Part shown: positions 25,301 to 40,300 of the stretch, piece after piece
Layout of the letters: each line of letters begins with the position of its first letter
Position numbering within the stretch: position 1 is the first letter of the stretch
Assembly (NCBI GenBank): GCA_008711295.1
Contig: VUYV01000080.1
Coordinates: 3,013,557-3,077,556 of the forward strand
Source: Anarhynchus alexandrinus
Taxonomy: Eukaryota > Chordata > Aves > Charadriiformes > Charadriidae
Length of the DNA: 64,000 nt
Direction of reading: 5' to 3'
The notes under the pieces: generated by a model
Told to the model about the DNA's origin: nothing
What the model saw: the letters and a program-made list of their open reading frames with translations, nothing else
The model's database searches: none
Made by a program: the position numbers and the translations under genes

Positions 25301-28300
25301 AAATTGTAAAAGTATGTATAATTTGATTAAGGAACAATAGCTTCTCTGCAGTATATTTAAAGCAATACTGTGGAAGAAAGTTTGGTATGCCATTTTCATT
25401 AATTTGACCTCTTGTGGGGTTTTTTTTTTTTTTTTTNTTTTGGAGGATTGATTTTAGATATAAAAAGAAAAGCTCCCTTCTTCTGGAGTGACTTCAGGGA
25501 TGCTCTCAGTCTGCAGTGTCTGGCATCATTTTTGTTTCTCTACTGTGCTTGCATGTCTCCTGTCATCACATTTGGTGGTCTGCTGGGAGAAGCAACTGAA
25601 GGTCGTATAGTATGTGTTAAATCTGAACTTTTAAAACAAACTTACATTCCTAGGTTTGTGGTTAGCGTTTTCTTACTGTTGCATGAATCACCTTTAAATG
25701 TTGGTGTTTCAATGTCTAGAAGGCTACAGACTAAGGCATTGTAAAAAGAACCTGTTTGAAAATTTATGGACACTTCTCTCTGTATCATATTCAGAGTGCA
25801 ATAGAATCGCTGTTTGGAGCATCCATGACTGGAATTGCCTACTCTCTCTTTGGTGGACAGCCTCTCACTATACTTGGCAGCACTGGACCAGTTTTAGTAT
25901 TTGAGAAGATCTTATTCAAATTTTGCAAGTAAGTGAAGATTGTGATATGCATCATCCTTTGGGTACTGTTAGGTAAAAGTAGAGGCACTGATCCCAAAGT
26001 TCCAACATCTGCAGAATAAGATCAACAGTTTGTTTTGGAGTGCACTGCTTAAGCTTTCAGACTTTGAAAGTTATGCAGTGACTGAGACACGTGAACTGGT
26101 GGTAACGCAGAAGGGTTGGTGGGGTTTTTTTAATTGTTGGGTTTTGTTTGTTTGGGTTTTTTTTCCCAAAAGAAAAATCTGTTTTGAAGGGAACGCAAGC
26201 TTCAGGACGTTGGGTTTTTTTAATTGTATCATTTTCTACTCTGAAATAAAACATTTAAATCCGTGGTTTATCTCATTCTTAACTCATGCAAAAGGTGTTA
26301 CCTCTCACCAAGGAAGTAAGTGCAGTGGCAGTGGTGCCACCTTTCAATAATCACTAATATAGACCCTGCCCGTCCTCCCCCTGAACAGAGAAGGGGTGAA
26401 GCGTCATGCCAGAACAGCATATCCCTACATTTATGTTAATGTGCTATACGTGACATCTCTGCCACAGTGTGGGTAAAAATTGTATTTGCATCTTGGCAAC
26501 CATCATGTTTCTCTGTGATCCTCTCTTCTTTTCTGGCTCGTTGCTGTGTCAGGGGCTTCTGCACCAAGATGTCCTGAACCTCCTGAACAACATAGAGTAG
26601 GAGACCCTGCTTAGCACCCCAAAAGCTTTTTTATCACCTGCAGGTAGACCTTTCAGTTCTCTGTGATAATGTCACCCAATGTGTTTGGAGCTCTATTATC
26701 ATATGCAATAGGCATACAGGATTTTGATAAAAGTTGTTATTATAGTACTTTTGCAGCTTAAGAAGAGATTGGCAGGTGTTGGCTGTTCACAAGGCAGGAC
26801 ATGGGGTAAAACGTGGGTGGACCTTATACAATTCACATGTGTGACTATTCTCAAAGCTGCTTACTCAATTTAGTAGAGGTAGAGCTCTTTGTGTCCCGTT
26901 AACTGGGGGGAGAGCTCAGGTCAAGAAGTGACTTGACAGTGTCTTCAGTTCACAATAAGTAAATGATTTCTGATTCAGACTGTCCCCTGAATCGGACATC
27001 CCTAGGCAAAGGAAAATTTGGAGCTACCTCTTCTCCATTTGTGATGGCTGGACAAAAGATAAACTGTTTAAATTTTTTTTTGTTTTTTTAGAGAGTATGG
27101 GTTGTCGTACCTTTCTCTGAGAGCTAGCATTGGACTGTGGACTGCAATCCTGTGCATCATCCTTGTTGCAACTGATGCAAGCTCCCTAGTCTGCTACATT
27201 ACCCGGTTTACTGAAGAAGCTTTTGCTTCTCTTATCTGCATCATTTTCATTTATGAGGCCTTAGAGAAGCTGTTTCATCTCAGTGAGACATATCCAATCA
27301 ACATGCATAATGATTTGGATCTGCTGACAAAGTACTCGTAAGTAAGATTTCTTCTGTTAACACCGGGGGTTTTGTTCATAGGTTGTTTTCTCTGTGAGGA
27401 ACGCAAACCAGTGCACAGCAGGAAAAGTTTGCCGTAGTTGCAAACTTAACATGTGGAAGCTATTTGAGTTAGGCATGATGCTGACATATGGAAGTACTAG
27501 TTACTGGAGGTATGTGTACAAGCAGTGCACATTTACTTAAGTAAAAAATGCCTTGACTTGGAGTTTGGAAAAGCCTACACAGATGGAGTTTGGAAAAGCT
27601 TACACACGTGCAACTTGGAAGTCTGAGAATAAAAAGTAGGACTTGGAGGGACCTCAGCTTTAGGTCTTCATGCGCATTTTTATCTAATGAGGTGTGTAAC
27701 TCAATGATCTCTTACTATAACTGTATATTGATGATTTATAATATTTTATTGGGTGTTCAGGCAACATTTTTATATCATACTTATCTGCTTGGGGTTTTCT
27801 TCCAAATTGAAATATTCACCTATGTAAAAAGGATATTAAAAAAACCCCTCCTTTATTTTAACCTGTCTGGCAGTTAAGGTTCAAGCTCCAAGAAATGAAG
27901 TGGATTTGGAATTGTTAGGTGCTTCTCAGCGATGTTTGATTTTGTCATAAACAATTTGTTCTTAAGAAGATTTTTTAATATGACTCCATTTAAGCAGCTT
28001 TACTTTATTGTGGAGTTTTGACAGGTAGTATTGTGCTTGGGGAATAAAAAAGTGAATGGCTTTAATCAATACAGTTTCATTTAGAAGTAAAGACTCAAAA
28101 AAGACTTGTTTCTGTGATATGAGAACGAAAATGTTCTTCTCGTAAAGGACAAGATCCTAGTCTGTCCTGAGGCCAGTTATGCCTGGTCGTCACCTCAGCA
28201 ACTAAAATGTCATTTAAAAGTATTTTAGAGAACATCCCCCTCCAGAAATGTCTTTATTATTTCACTGAACCCATTTGAACCCTCTGCATGAGCAGGGTGG

Positions 28301-31300
28301 GGCTCAAAAGGAACAATGCTTGAAGTGTGCCACATCTTCTGTTCACTGGAAAAACAGGAGTGTCTCAACCAAATGTCTCATTTGCATTTTAAGCTGGGAA
28401 AAGCAAAACACAGCAACGGAGAAAACATTTGAGCTTTGTGTATGTTATCACTAGAAAAATAGTCAGCAAATCCTGAAACTGAACGAACATTGTAGACCTT
28501 AATACACAGAACAAGTTAAATTATAGAAACTGTAGTTCTGCTGTGACATACTGTCTCCTCATGCTGAAAAAAATATTATTTCTTTCTAATATTTTAATCA
28601 GTAGACAAAGGAATATTAATTTGAAAAGAAAGCAATAAACATCAAGACTAGATCATGCATGCAGTTGAGGTTATATCCTGGTCTTAGTTAACTGTACTTA
28701 ATTTCTAGGAAGTTGGTATTTCACCCTAAAGAGCCTCATATAGCATAGTGTTTGTGGTTTTTTTTTCCTTTACCACTTCAAAGTAGTTGTCTCAAAGGGA
28801 AAGAGAATATGATGTTCTCATACAGTTTTGAAAAACAGATGTTGAAATACTATACAAAGACAAAAAAATATTCAGAAACCATTTAGCAGGGAGAACTGAG
28901 ATGTTAAAATATGTAATGAAAAGCATAAACACAAATAGAAGTACAGATTCCTGGGTAGATAGCATTATTTGCAGTTAGCTGAATCCTGTGATACTTCTTG
29001 AGATTTCAGAGAAATAGGATTAACAGTCTTGCTTGTATAGGTGCACAGTGATAGGTATCTCTATATTTTATGAAAGTGTTTTGTCATCGTAGTCCTTATG
29101 TTTACAAATAAATGTTTTGGGTTTTATTTAAAATTGCATTTGTTAATCAGAATGCCAAATTGATTTTTGAAGGATGTTGTTTACTCACTGCCTGCCCTTG
29201 GTAACTGTCTTCATTGAATGGAGAATGTGCAGAGCACACAGAATGGTAAAAGAGCAGCGATTGTCATCCTTCAATTACAGCTGTTGACCTGTCCTGTCCT
29301 ACAGTGTTGGAATACCAGCCCAGCAGTTTTAGATTTTCCAAACACAATTCCTGAAGGACAAGTGTATTCTAGATGTTTGGAAGAAAGATTTGACTGCTGC
29401 CTGGTGGTTTCAAACACATATACACCTATCAAAATTATTTGATATAATAGTTTTGTAGTTAGTTATGGGGCCATCATTTCATACCTGTATTCTTATTCTT
29501 ATTCTTTCACTCTGTATATAGTACAAATAAATTGACTTTTAAACTTGTGCATTGCATTTCACTTTCAGCATTTGTGGTGTATCTTCTACTTGCAGCAGTA
29601 TCCTGTTTATTATTGATATCATGACCATGGCAACTGACCCTACTAATACCAAAATGACTAGCTGTAAACACAGTTATAGGCAGCATAGTTCTTATGGGAT
29701 GTGGCTTATATTTTTTAACCTTAAAACTGGTTGTTGGAAACACCAGTATGCATCTTCTAAGAGCACATCTGCCAGTTCCAAGGATCTGTGCTCTGAACAC
29801 AGTGAAGTAGTAATTCCAGCCTCTTCTGTTCTCTCCTCTCCTCTCCCTTCTTCTTCATCCAAATTTTTTTTAGTTCTTCAGAACTGGCCTTGACAGGTTG
29901 TGAGAAAGATGTGCTCTGTTGGAGCAACTCTACGTCAGCTGCCCAAATGACCAGTGCTTTCCACAGAAGGTTTGGTGCAACCTGAACTCCGTGGTTTCCT
30001 GTGCAGATATGCATATATTACTCTGTCCAGACACAGTGGCCATTTGCCCAGCACTTGGAGGTATCACAATTATAATCCCCACAGGATCATCAGAAGACAA
30101 GACATTTCAAATAACCCTCAGCCCCTGCTCAAATGTCTGTACAGTTCCAGAAAGATCAGAAACTAGGGGATGAATAAGCGTAAAAGCTTACTTGAAATAA
30201 TTGTCTCATTTTTGTGTACTTGAAGTTGGGCAGTATTGCTTTCACAAAGAATTAGAAGCTTTTTCCGCAGCATCTGACTCCAGTTCTTCTACTTGTAGTT
30301 TAAAAGGGTAATAAACTTTGGCTGAAACTGGTCCTGTCCTTAAAGGACCAGCATACTCTGTTACAGAAGCTAATTAGTATCTGCTGTTTTGCTAATTAAA
30401 ACAGCTGTTTGCATTTTCCTCTTTGGGGATTTTAAAGACAAGTTTTTAATTGTTAGTAAAGCCTTGGCAGTTCTTTAATTAGCAATGGGTGAACTTCAAA
30501 AGGTTGAGCAACTCATTTGTCTTTGAATGCTCAGCCAAAGCTTATGTAAAACTTTATCTTGGATCTGCAATTCTCTGCTAGAAAACTCAGGTTATACCAT
30601 AAAATTTCTGTGTTTTCTATATTCTGCCTGTTGCCCACTCAAAAAGTTTATGATAAATAGGTCAGGACACTGTATATATTTGAAGCTGTCAGTGTATGCT
30701 TTGGCCCAGCTCTCCTCTCTTCTCCCATGGGCTTTCCAAGGATGCTCTGATGTCCACAGAAAGTCTGTCTACATCCCGGTACTGTTGCCTTTGCCCTGGT
30801 GAAGACAGGAGTTTGACCCAGGAAAAGTCATTGGCATGCTGTTAGTACTGTCCCTTGCAGTACTAGAAAGACAAAGAAAATAGTAATTTAAAATGGTTGG
30901 TATTTCAGCCAGATTGGAAACATATTTCAAGTGAGGAAAAAAACCCTATTCTGTATTTTGGGTGGGTTTGAATTCTGTCATAAACAGTCTCTGTTGCAGG
31001 AGTTTGATGTAGAAGACTGTACTGCATGCTCTTAAAAATAAAGGGAGATGCAGAAGAGTCATTACTAGTATCTGCCATAACAAACCTTAGGAACTATAGA
31101 AAGAACATGCAGAACAGTTGGGATTTTTTTGTTTGGTTTTGTTTTTCTTTTAATCAAGCAGACCCAAATATTTGAAAATCAGCTGAAAGTCGTCCTGAAA
31201 GATTTCTTAAAAAGTCTTATTTACCATTTTAGGTAGAAGATATGAGTTTGAGTTTGTTACAGAATTCTATCTCAAAAAGAGAAAAATATCTTTTGTTGCA

Positions 31301-34300
31301 TGATCTAATTAACATAGAACTAATCCTAATTCACTTTTTACTTGTTTTCTTTATTATACTTGTTTGTTACTCTGTGTTGAAATATTGGCCCTAATCGTCA
31401 AATTATCTACTTGCAAGCAAATCCATTCTGCATTCATATGTAACTTTTTCTTAAAACACCATCTTTATGGTATGGACGATAAAGAATAAGGCATTTAAGA
31501 ACTAAATCATAAGAAGGACCAAGACAACCTGATTTTCAGTGTGCTACTGTGCTGCAGTTTTTTTTCTTTTGAAACTGCATTGTTTTGAAGGAATTTAAAT
31601 ATAGTACCTGCATTGTTTATTAAATGAAATACACATACTTTTTGATATGAGCTCTTCTTTCTTTCCTCTTTCTCTTTTTTTCTGTTGGNCCTTTTTGTAT
31701 TTGTCATGCCATTAGCATTTGTAGGTTGGCATAGCAACTCTCTTATTTCTGCACTCTCCTCCTCCTGCTTTTTCCTACCCCTGTAGCAAATATATCTCCA
31801 GTTAGTGATTCCTGTCTGGAACACTGATGCACAGTAGTTTTAATGTGTATATTAAATATTAGGATATCACTTTTTGCTTGGAAAGGAGAACCCTACAACT
31901 GGGTGGATTAAAAACAGAGGTTCTGAAAAGGAAAACAAAATAAGCATTGTGGATGAAAGGAATGTGATTTAGAAAGCAATCCAGTATTCTTTAAAATACA
32001 AGCATTTTAAGATAGTTACCTTAGAATAGAGAAGATCAATTATTTCTCAGTGTGAGGTTGCTTAGATCTTGGGACTTTGTATACCTTTTGGTTTTTATTA
32101 ATTCTTTTTTCAGAGTGATGAATTCATGTTGTTTTTAATAATTCTTTACCAGAAGTTACTCAATTATTAACAGATTACATTGAATAATTTTAAAGTGATT
32201 TCTTGGCATAGTAATATGCATATTGCAATCTGTCTTGGTATTGACATGCACTTAAGCATTAGGAGTAGAAAATCCCACTCTGATGTAATTAAGGAGCCAA
32301 GATCATGTCAATCTCAGTATCTCTTGCAGGCTATAGAAACCATTGCTTCTAGAAGGCGTTGTGAAGATTAGTTTTGTGCATACCACTGTTTTAAATCTTT
32401 CATGATCTATATGACTTAATCTAAATACATTATTATTGGATGCAAATTATGTTGGTTTATACCGTGTATTCCTTAAGCTGCAGGTGGAATGAGAAGAGTC
32501 AGTGATGATAAGCCCAGAATTTCTCATTAGGATCCTATGCATGTAATTGAATTCCAATTCCTGTAATGATTTCTTTGAACTTAGAAATGAATATAGATTT
32601 TCTTTACCACTTCTTTATAGGTTTTTTTTCCGCAGTTAAGTAACTGTGCCATATCCTGTGTGTCTTTACCCAAGAATGTCCCTCTTCCCAGAACCATGCA
32701 ACTGCCATCACTGAGTTTAACTGTTGGTGCCCTTTTACTTCTTGACAAACCCTGGAATCCAGAAACAATTTTTTCTTTATTCCATTTATTCTAGGACTTC
32801 CCTGTGTCTGCCCAACCCAACTGACTCATTTTTCTCTTTCTCCCACTTTTAAGCCCAGGGAGTGCCCACCTTGCTTCATTCTTTCCTCCTACTCAGCCCC
32901 TTGACAATTCTCCACAGCATTCAGTTTGTAGTTGGTAATTGGTCAGCACAATGCTTTCAAAATCTGGGAAGGCTTATATAAAATCCTTGGGTGGTTTTGT
33001 TGCAGTACATTTCTATGTATTGATACACTACACCTGAACAATTGAAACTTAAGCTGACCATATAGCATTATAGTATATTACGATGTGTTATTTCTGAACG
33101 AGCATTAATCTGCTCTCCTCAGGTGTACGTTTTTTTTTACTTTGAGAGTGGGGTGAAGTGACATCCTAGAACATCTCAGTGAAAGCTTTCAGATGAATTG
33201 TCAATATCCCACGTAATTACACCACTTTCCTTCACATTAACGTCTCTGTATGGCAGTTATATACCGTAGTGCTGCTAAGAATGCATAGATGATGGCATAC
33301 TGCACCAGGCAGCTAATAAAGACCAACCTTTGAGCGACAGTCCAAGTTAACAAAACTACAATGTGATTATAAATCTGTTTTCTAGACTTTCCCCTTGACA
33401 TAACAATGTTCTCCTCTTGATGTGCTATCCAAAGAAACCCGATTCTTTGAGATTTCTTCAGTCTAATGTCAGTTCCTCTCCCCACCCCGGCCCCATTTTC
33501 TCTCTCTCTCTGTGTGAAATTGTTGTGCTACTGAGTGCATTGTCTAGGTACGTTTATAGGCTTTCCGTTTTCCTCCTCAACTTCACCAACTAAACTATAT
33601 AGACTTCCAACTTTAGAGAATACACATGGATGCCTACCGATGTTCGTGATTGTCAGAGAAGGGCTACTTAACTTAATGACTCAATGGTCTAATTCAGGAT
33701 GGCAGATCTCATGAATAAATGACGAAAAAATCTTGTCTTGCCGTGACAGCTGTGCTTTGAAAGGGTTTCGTGATACTGAGAATAGAACTTAGCTGACAAG
33801 TCCATTTCCCATCAGTATTAATTATTTTGTTTCCAGTCTCTTCTCCATTGAGGCTTGAATTTTGTCACTGTGAATGTTGGCATGAGAAGGAATATGGTAA
33901 ATATAATGCCAGATGTATACAGGTGTTGTAGGTATGGGGCAGCAGAGAAGTCATCGTCTATGACGGTGTTGTCCCCTTCCCCTAGCAGTTGTTAGACAAA
34001 CAGAAGGACCCTGCGAGTGCCCATAATTCATATGAAAATGGTTTATTTGGAGACAACCTAAACATGCATAGCGTTCTGCTATTGATGTGCTTTCCTTCAA
34101 CCTTGTAAATGCAACATAAAGAATACTTATGCATAGATTCTAATGCCTTTTTAAAACAAAACAAGAGATGTTAGCTTCTATTTCATACCATCTTCTCTGT
34201 TATGTGCACAGCACACTCGTAGAGCATGCTCTGTGTCTTAGAAGAACTTCCTACTCATATTGCCAAATATGTGCTCTGATACTCAGCGAGACATATTGTT

Positions 34301-37300
34301 TAAACAAGCACATTTTGTGACTTATTTGTCATACTTGCCTGTTGGTTTTTTTAATAATATAAGTATTCATATTGAGCAAATTTCATTCTCTATCTTAAGT
34401 AAGCCAGAAAGAGATTTTACCTTTCTAGGAATGGGAAATGGTATATTGGCTAATCATGAAGTAGCTGCAGTTGCATCTTTTATAGATCAGATCCTTGGCT
34501 AGTGTAAATAGGTGTACCTTGCATTATGTACATGATGGAAAAATAGGAGCTCCAAAACAGTGCCTTATGAATTAGATAAAATCATCAATAGTAAGTGCCT
34601 CCTAGTCTTGAAAACAACATACTGAAAAATGGCAGCTGCCTAGGGATGAATGGCCGTGAGGCTTTCAAAGGAGCTGCACCATTTAAGTGTGTTTTATTTA
34701 CTCACGAAAACACTGTGCTAGGCTTTTGTTCAAAGTTCTTATGCTGGCTGTAATGGCAGCAGAATAGACTAGCACCATGCTGCCTGTTTAAAGTCTGTGT
34801 GGGGAGGAGAGCGTGTATGAGACGTTGAAGAGAAGAAAATGGTGAAGCACGAACCTTGAAGAATCAGGGGTAAGAGGTAAAAATTAGAGGGATTCCCCCA
34901 CCAGACCCAGGTTAATTTCAATTTAATAAATAGGCCTAGGGAATAAGTTTCTTGTTTTGAAGTAAATGGAAATTTACAGTCAGGATTAAAGTGTTTTTAG
35001 TACAGAACTTACCTGACTAGTTATTGAGCAATAATGATGTTTATCTTTTATTGCTGATTTACAAAGGAGGGGGAAAATATTCCACAACTTTACATATAAA
35101 AGAACGGGTTTCTGATTTACTAACCCATATTCCTTTTCCCACTGTCCAAATAAAGAGGGTTCATATGGACAGTCTTTTTGGTGCTAAGGGTAGTAATAAC
35201 TATTCCTTTGGGGGAACAAAGAGCACTGCTAGTTGTCTGAGATGTCCTGAAGCTGCTGTTGTCAAATCCTAGTTCTGTTCTTTGAAAACAGACAAGTTGT
35301 AGGAAATGTTGCACACAGTGGTTAGGGATGGCGGCCTCAAGTGAATGAAATTTATGAAATTGACACTTGTGAAACAAAGGCAAAAAAATGTGGGGAGGTT
35401 GGGAAGACAAAGAAGGGAAGGGGTGCCGTCAGTGACCTATGCGGCCTATACCGTTACGGTCGGATTTCACGGATCCTCCTGTGAAAGGGAGAGAGTACAG
35501 GCTCCAGAAGATACCGGTTTGTCAGGCAGTCCTGAAATGTATTATTTCTAATCTACCTTTGTTCCTGATCCTGATTTTCCAGAGATTTCTTGCGCAACTT
35601 GGAAGATGTAAGACTCCTTGCTTTGGTTGTTTCTGTGGCTAGCAGGATTGGGCCATTATTTTTCTGTTACTTTCTCCTTTTGTCAATTCTGATCTTAAGA
35701 CAGTTCTCCTGCAGTTTCCTGAAGACTGTCTTGTCTGAAATGCTTTATTATTCTACCTCAGATTTATAAGGCACTTTGTAATAGGCTGTATTAGAGGTTT
35801 AAATACCCTAGAAGAAAGCAAGCTCTGCTGATTTCTGCCTAGTTGCAGTGGGCAAGTGCTCAGCAATTTAAACAACTTTACAAGAACTTAAGAGCATTTG
35901 AACCTCCAAGAGGCAATACATTTTTACTTAATCCAGCCTTCTGAGTAATACTTTATCAAGAAAGATGAATTGGTGGTTAACAATTCGGTGTATTTCACTT
36001 TTTCTCCTGAGAGCTGACCTCTCAGAGTAAAAAATGACAATGAAAGAGACTAAAAGTTTTTAAAGGTTAAAGTAGAAAGCCTTATTTCACTAATGTGAGT
36101 TTCTCCTTGCAGGTCAGTTGTGTTGGGAAATACTCATCATTGAAGCAATTACATCTGTAATGAAATGTCATGTTTTGGTAGATAATCTTTTATGTTCTGA
36201 CACTGAACGGTACCTCAAGTTGTGTTTTCTGGGCTGGGCAGGGCGTATCTTACTATCTCACATTTCTATAATGTTAAGCAATTAAGAGGATGCTGGAAGA
36301 CAGTTATACCATGATACAATCTCACATCAAAATGTCAGTGTTGCCAAAAGACGTATAGTATTGAAAACAATATAATGTTATATAATGGTCTTCTCAGTAG
36401 AAAGCAGGATCTCATCTTTACAGTTAGGGCTCAGTCCTGCACCCATTCGGTGACAAAAGCTGGGTGCAGGGTGATTTTGGTCTGCATGGGTGGAGTTTGC
36501 ACAAGTCACTTGCTGATGAACAATCTGCCATCGGTAGATGCCTGTGAAACTCGGTAAAGGCCAGACTGGATTGCTGTGAAGGAGGAAAGTGGTATTGATA
36601 CAGAAATAAACAGGGCGATGATCTCATCTGAAGGTGAATTACTTGAGCTGTATTAAACTATAGCTTCAATTGTCACATTTCTGACTAAGGGAATAGAAAT
36701 TTTGGCTTCTCTAACTTTTAAATGTAATTTTGCAGTTTGCGGCAAGTGTAGCTGTACCACGTAGCGTTGGTGATATGCACAGTCTTCCCTTCTAGTGAGA
36801 AAGTGACTGTGACTGAACAGCCCACGTCACCTTGGCCTACTGTAATCAAACCCCAATGGGCCATCGCCCAGCGTCTGGCCAGTCTGCGATCAGCGATGGA
36901 CATCAGGGGGCAGGGAGCTCCTGTGCTCAGAGGAAACAGTAGTAACCTGAAATAGCCACCTCTGTATTGTTGCATGAACACCAAATACTCCCTTGCAATA
37001 ACGTAGACATACTGTTTGTTGAGTCTATTATGCTACTGTAGCTCACTAGTAATGATGTGCTTCATTTACCCCATTTTTTCGTATTTTAAACTACGCATTG
37101 AACACGCATTCATTCTGCACTTCGGGCCTGATCCAAAGCATATTAAATATGTTTGAAAGATCCAGTCTACTTCAATAACTTTTGGCTCAGGCCCTCTATT
37201 CCTGGATGCTGTTGCTTTTTTTTTTGTTTGTTTTGCTTTTTGTTCATGGGCTGTAAGGGTTTTTTCTTTCTTTTATAAATAGCTGCATTTAAAATAAAAG

Positions 37301-40300
37301 CAAGGAGTTGCACAAAGACAACCTGCATCTCTCTCTATGTATAAATTAAATGCAGCTGTTGTCACATGTATAGTATTGTAATCAAAATACAGTGGCACTA
37401 TTCTGTACTCATAATGTAGATGGTAGAATTTCTTATGTAGAAAATACTACAAATCTAGATGAAGATTGTCATTTTGTGGAAAGATAAACAGCCACAGAGA
37501 AAATAGATGGCATAGCTAAGTGAATAAACTGATACTCTTCTGGAACTGGAATGCAAATGTATGCTTAATGGCTCTCCGCTTTATAGTCAGATGTTATCCT
37601 GTCCTCAGCTACTCCTGAAATCTTGATCAGAAAGGAGACTACAGAATTTATTTACAGTCATCATAAGCACGTTAAAATACTAGCAGGATAGATAGTACTA
37701 TAGATTTTAAAAGCAGGATTAATTTAAAGAGAACTGCAAAGCACACTTGACATCTTGGAACCTACAGAGTATCCTGCATATTTTGAAGGCTTTGTCAGAG
37801 AAAAAACCTCCCACGGTTGCTTCAGAGGCTTTAAAGACTTAATTTTGATTTTAAATTGCTTATTTGCAGTATTGTCCTCCCACACTGCCTCGTCACGTTT
37901 TGTATGTTAAAATACACAATTTAAAAGGAAAAGCATGCTTTTAAAACAGCTGTGGGGAAAGGAAAAACAATGGGCACAAAAGTTCCCAGAGCCTTTGATG
38001 CTGGTGATCTTGCAGAGAGCCCTGACAGTTGACTAGGCAGCTCGGCAGTTTTGCGCACAAAGTCATTCTGGTAGAGATAAAGAACAAGGATACAGACAGT
38101 TTGCACTGGAGAAATGGATCAGCCTGGAACTGCGCATGGCATCTAATCCCCATGTAGGGAAGCGTTAGGTATAAGGGCGTGGAACAGGATTGGCACGTCT
38201 CTCAGTATTACAATTTGTGCTCGGAAGTATCAGTAGAATAGGAGGAAAATAGGTGGAAAAACTTGCTGTGGACAGTGGTTTAAATATGTCACATTACGTA
38301 CTATATATGCATATGCACCTCACGGCAAATTGTACTCAAATAATAGCGCTAGCTACTGAACTACAGACTGCTTCAAAGCATGCATTTACTGAATTCATTT
38401 GAACTAAAAATATCTGGCAAAGTAGAGCACAATTTCAATATGTCATAAAGTTGATAATTTGGATTAATACCTGTTACATCTTTTATTATTAAGGAAAAAA
38501 ATATTATTTTGTCTTTTCAGATGCAATTGTGTGGAACCAGAACATCCTAGCAATAAAACCTTACGATACTGGCAGGACTACAATATATCTGCGTCTGACG
38601 TGCCATGGGGGAACCTAACTGTGTCAGTAAGTGAAATACTGGAACTTAATGAATAAAGGCATAAGCATAAACAATTTTGTATCGCCTTCTGCAGCAAATA
38701 TGTTGAAAAAAAACCCCATGTTTTTTCTGATCATATTTGTTCAAATAAAGCATAAAATATACTTAACAAAGATTAAGATAGACTTTGTAGCATTATCTCA
38801 TTTTTTAAGCATTTTGCAGCCTTTGATAGTACACATTAAAGCAAGTATGTGCATTTTGTGCCCTGCTTTGGAAACTTGACACACTAGCACAAGAGTTTGA
38901 CTGAGATTAAGTCTAAACATGTCAAATGACAACGGATTTGTCCTAAATTCTGCCAGATGGCAAAACTAAAGTTCCCTTGTGTAGAAAGACACTAGAAGCA
39001 TTTATTTCCCCTAAAACATTCTTACAGCTGTTCGGGCTATAAAGGAGAGGAAGGGGAGAAATTTGGTAACATTTGTGGTTCAGGGACTAAATTTCTGTCT
39101 TACGTAGGCCTTCAGTGTTACGTATGTCTTAGTTGTGTAACTATTTTTTTGGGGGAGGGTGGGGGTGGAATGGGGTAGGGGAATAAGCTACAAATAGTTT
39201 GGGGAGCTTGCATGGATATGTAACTTGTTTCTAAACGGTACGCCTTTCTAGGTTTTAAGGAATTTATTCCTTAAGGTTTGCCTTCTTTAAAGCAATGTTT
39301 ACAACTTCATTAAAATGTCATACGGAGATCACACCACCACTTTTTATCACAAATGGATCATTTAATTACACAGTCACAGAGAATTTGGTGCAAAAGACAC
39401 CAAACTGAATGGTTCTCTCAAAAATAGAACTGAATTAACCCCATTGTAGGCATAACCAAATGAAACGCTTAAAATCCAATCCAGTGGACCACCTCCAGCA
39501 GATACTGTTTTTTCTTTCAAAGGCAGGAATGCAGAAGAACTGATGTCCTCCTATCATGAGTTAAGCAAGAGCTGCCTTCCATGGCTGCTCTGTCTTGATA
39601 GCAAGGACTGCTCCTAAACTCTGTTGGTGTGGCAACAGCAGAGGGAAAATTGAGAACTGCTGGCCTGAGGGATTCCAGCAATCCAGAATGAATATTCTCA
39701 AAATTGCAGCACACACTAAGAGCATCTGTGCAGGGGCAGACTCCTCCTCTCACTTTCTCAGATCTCTGACAGTGTTTTTCAGAGTACATTTGCAGCTGAG
39801 GAGATTTAAAATAACAGATTTTGTTTTAACTATAAATGTAAAAGACTGGCTGCATTATATAAAACCCTTTAAAACTTCTGTAAAAGCTTATTACCGAAAC
39901 TTGAGTTTACATGGGTAGCAGTATAACTGACCGACTTTTCCCATGAGTCCCTAGAGTTGTCAAAGAAATAACTGAAATTTTTCATACTTCCGTGTATTTG
40001 TTTCTTGCAGGCATCATCAGAAAACTTCGATTCTCCTGTTCTAGAGAATTGCAGTAAAATATTAGACCTAGTTGTTTATAAATATTTGATCAGTCTCACC
40101 CCACTGTCTTTTTTACTGCTCATTTCTATGTGTTGTTTCTTGTGTCTGATTTAAAAGTTTCAAGTTTCTGAAGATCTAGATTGGCATACTCTCTTAAAAA
40201 CAACAGTAGGACCAACAATTTTTTTGCTATCTAGGACAAAACGAGTGTGAGCAAAGTGTTTATTCTGATGGTGACAAATTCCTTTTCAGTAGGTATACGA

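Noticed and set aside
25412..25744. Single open frame running through the T tract, exon 7 and the next intron
   Set aside because: Its start lies in the intronic T run and its end in intron 7-8; only 25438-25609 is coding.
29218..30173. Cluster of overlapping open frames on both strands
   Set aside because: They overlap in several frames, show no conserved motifs and sit inside the large intron 9-10.
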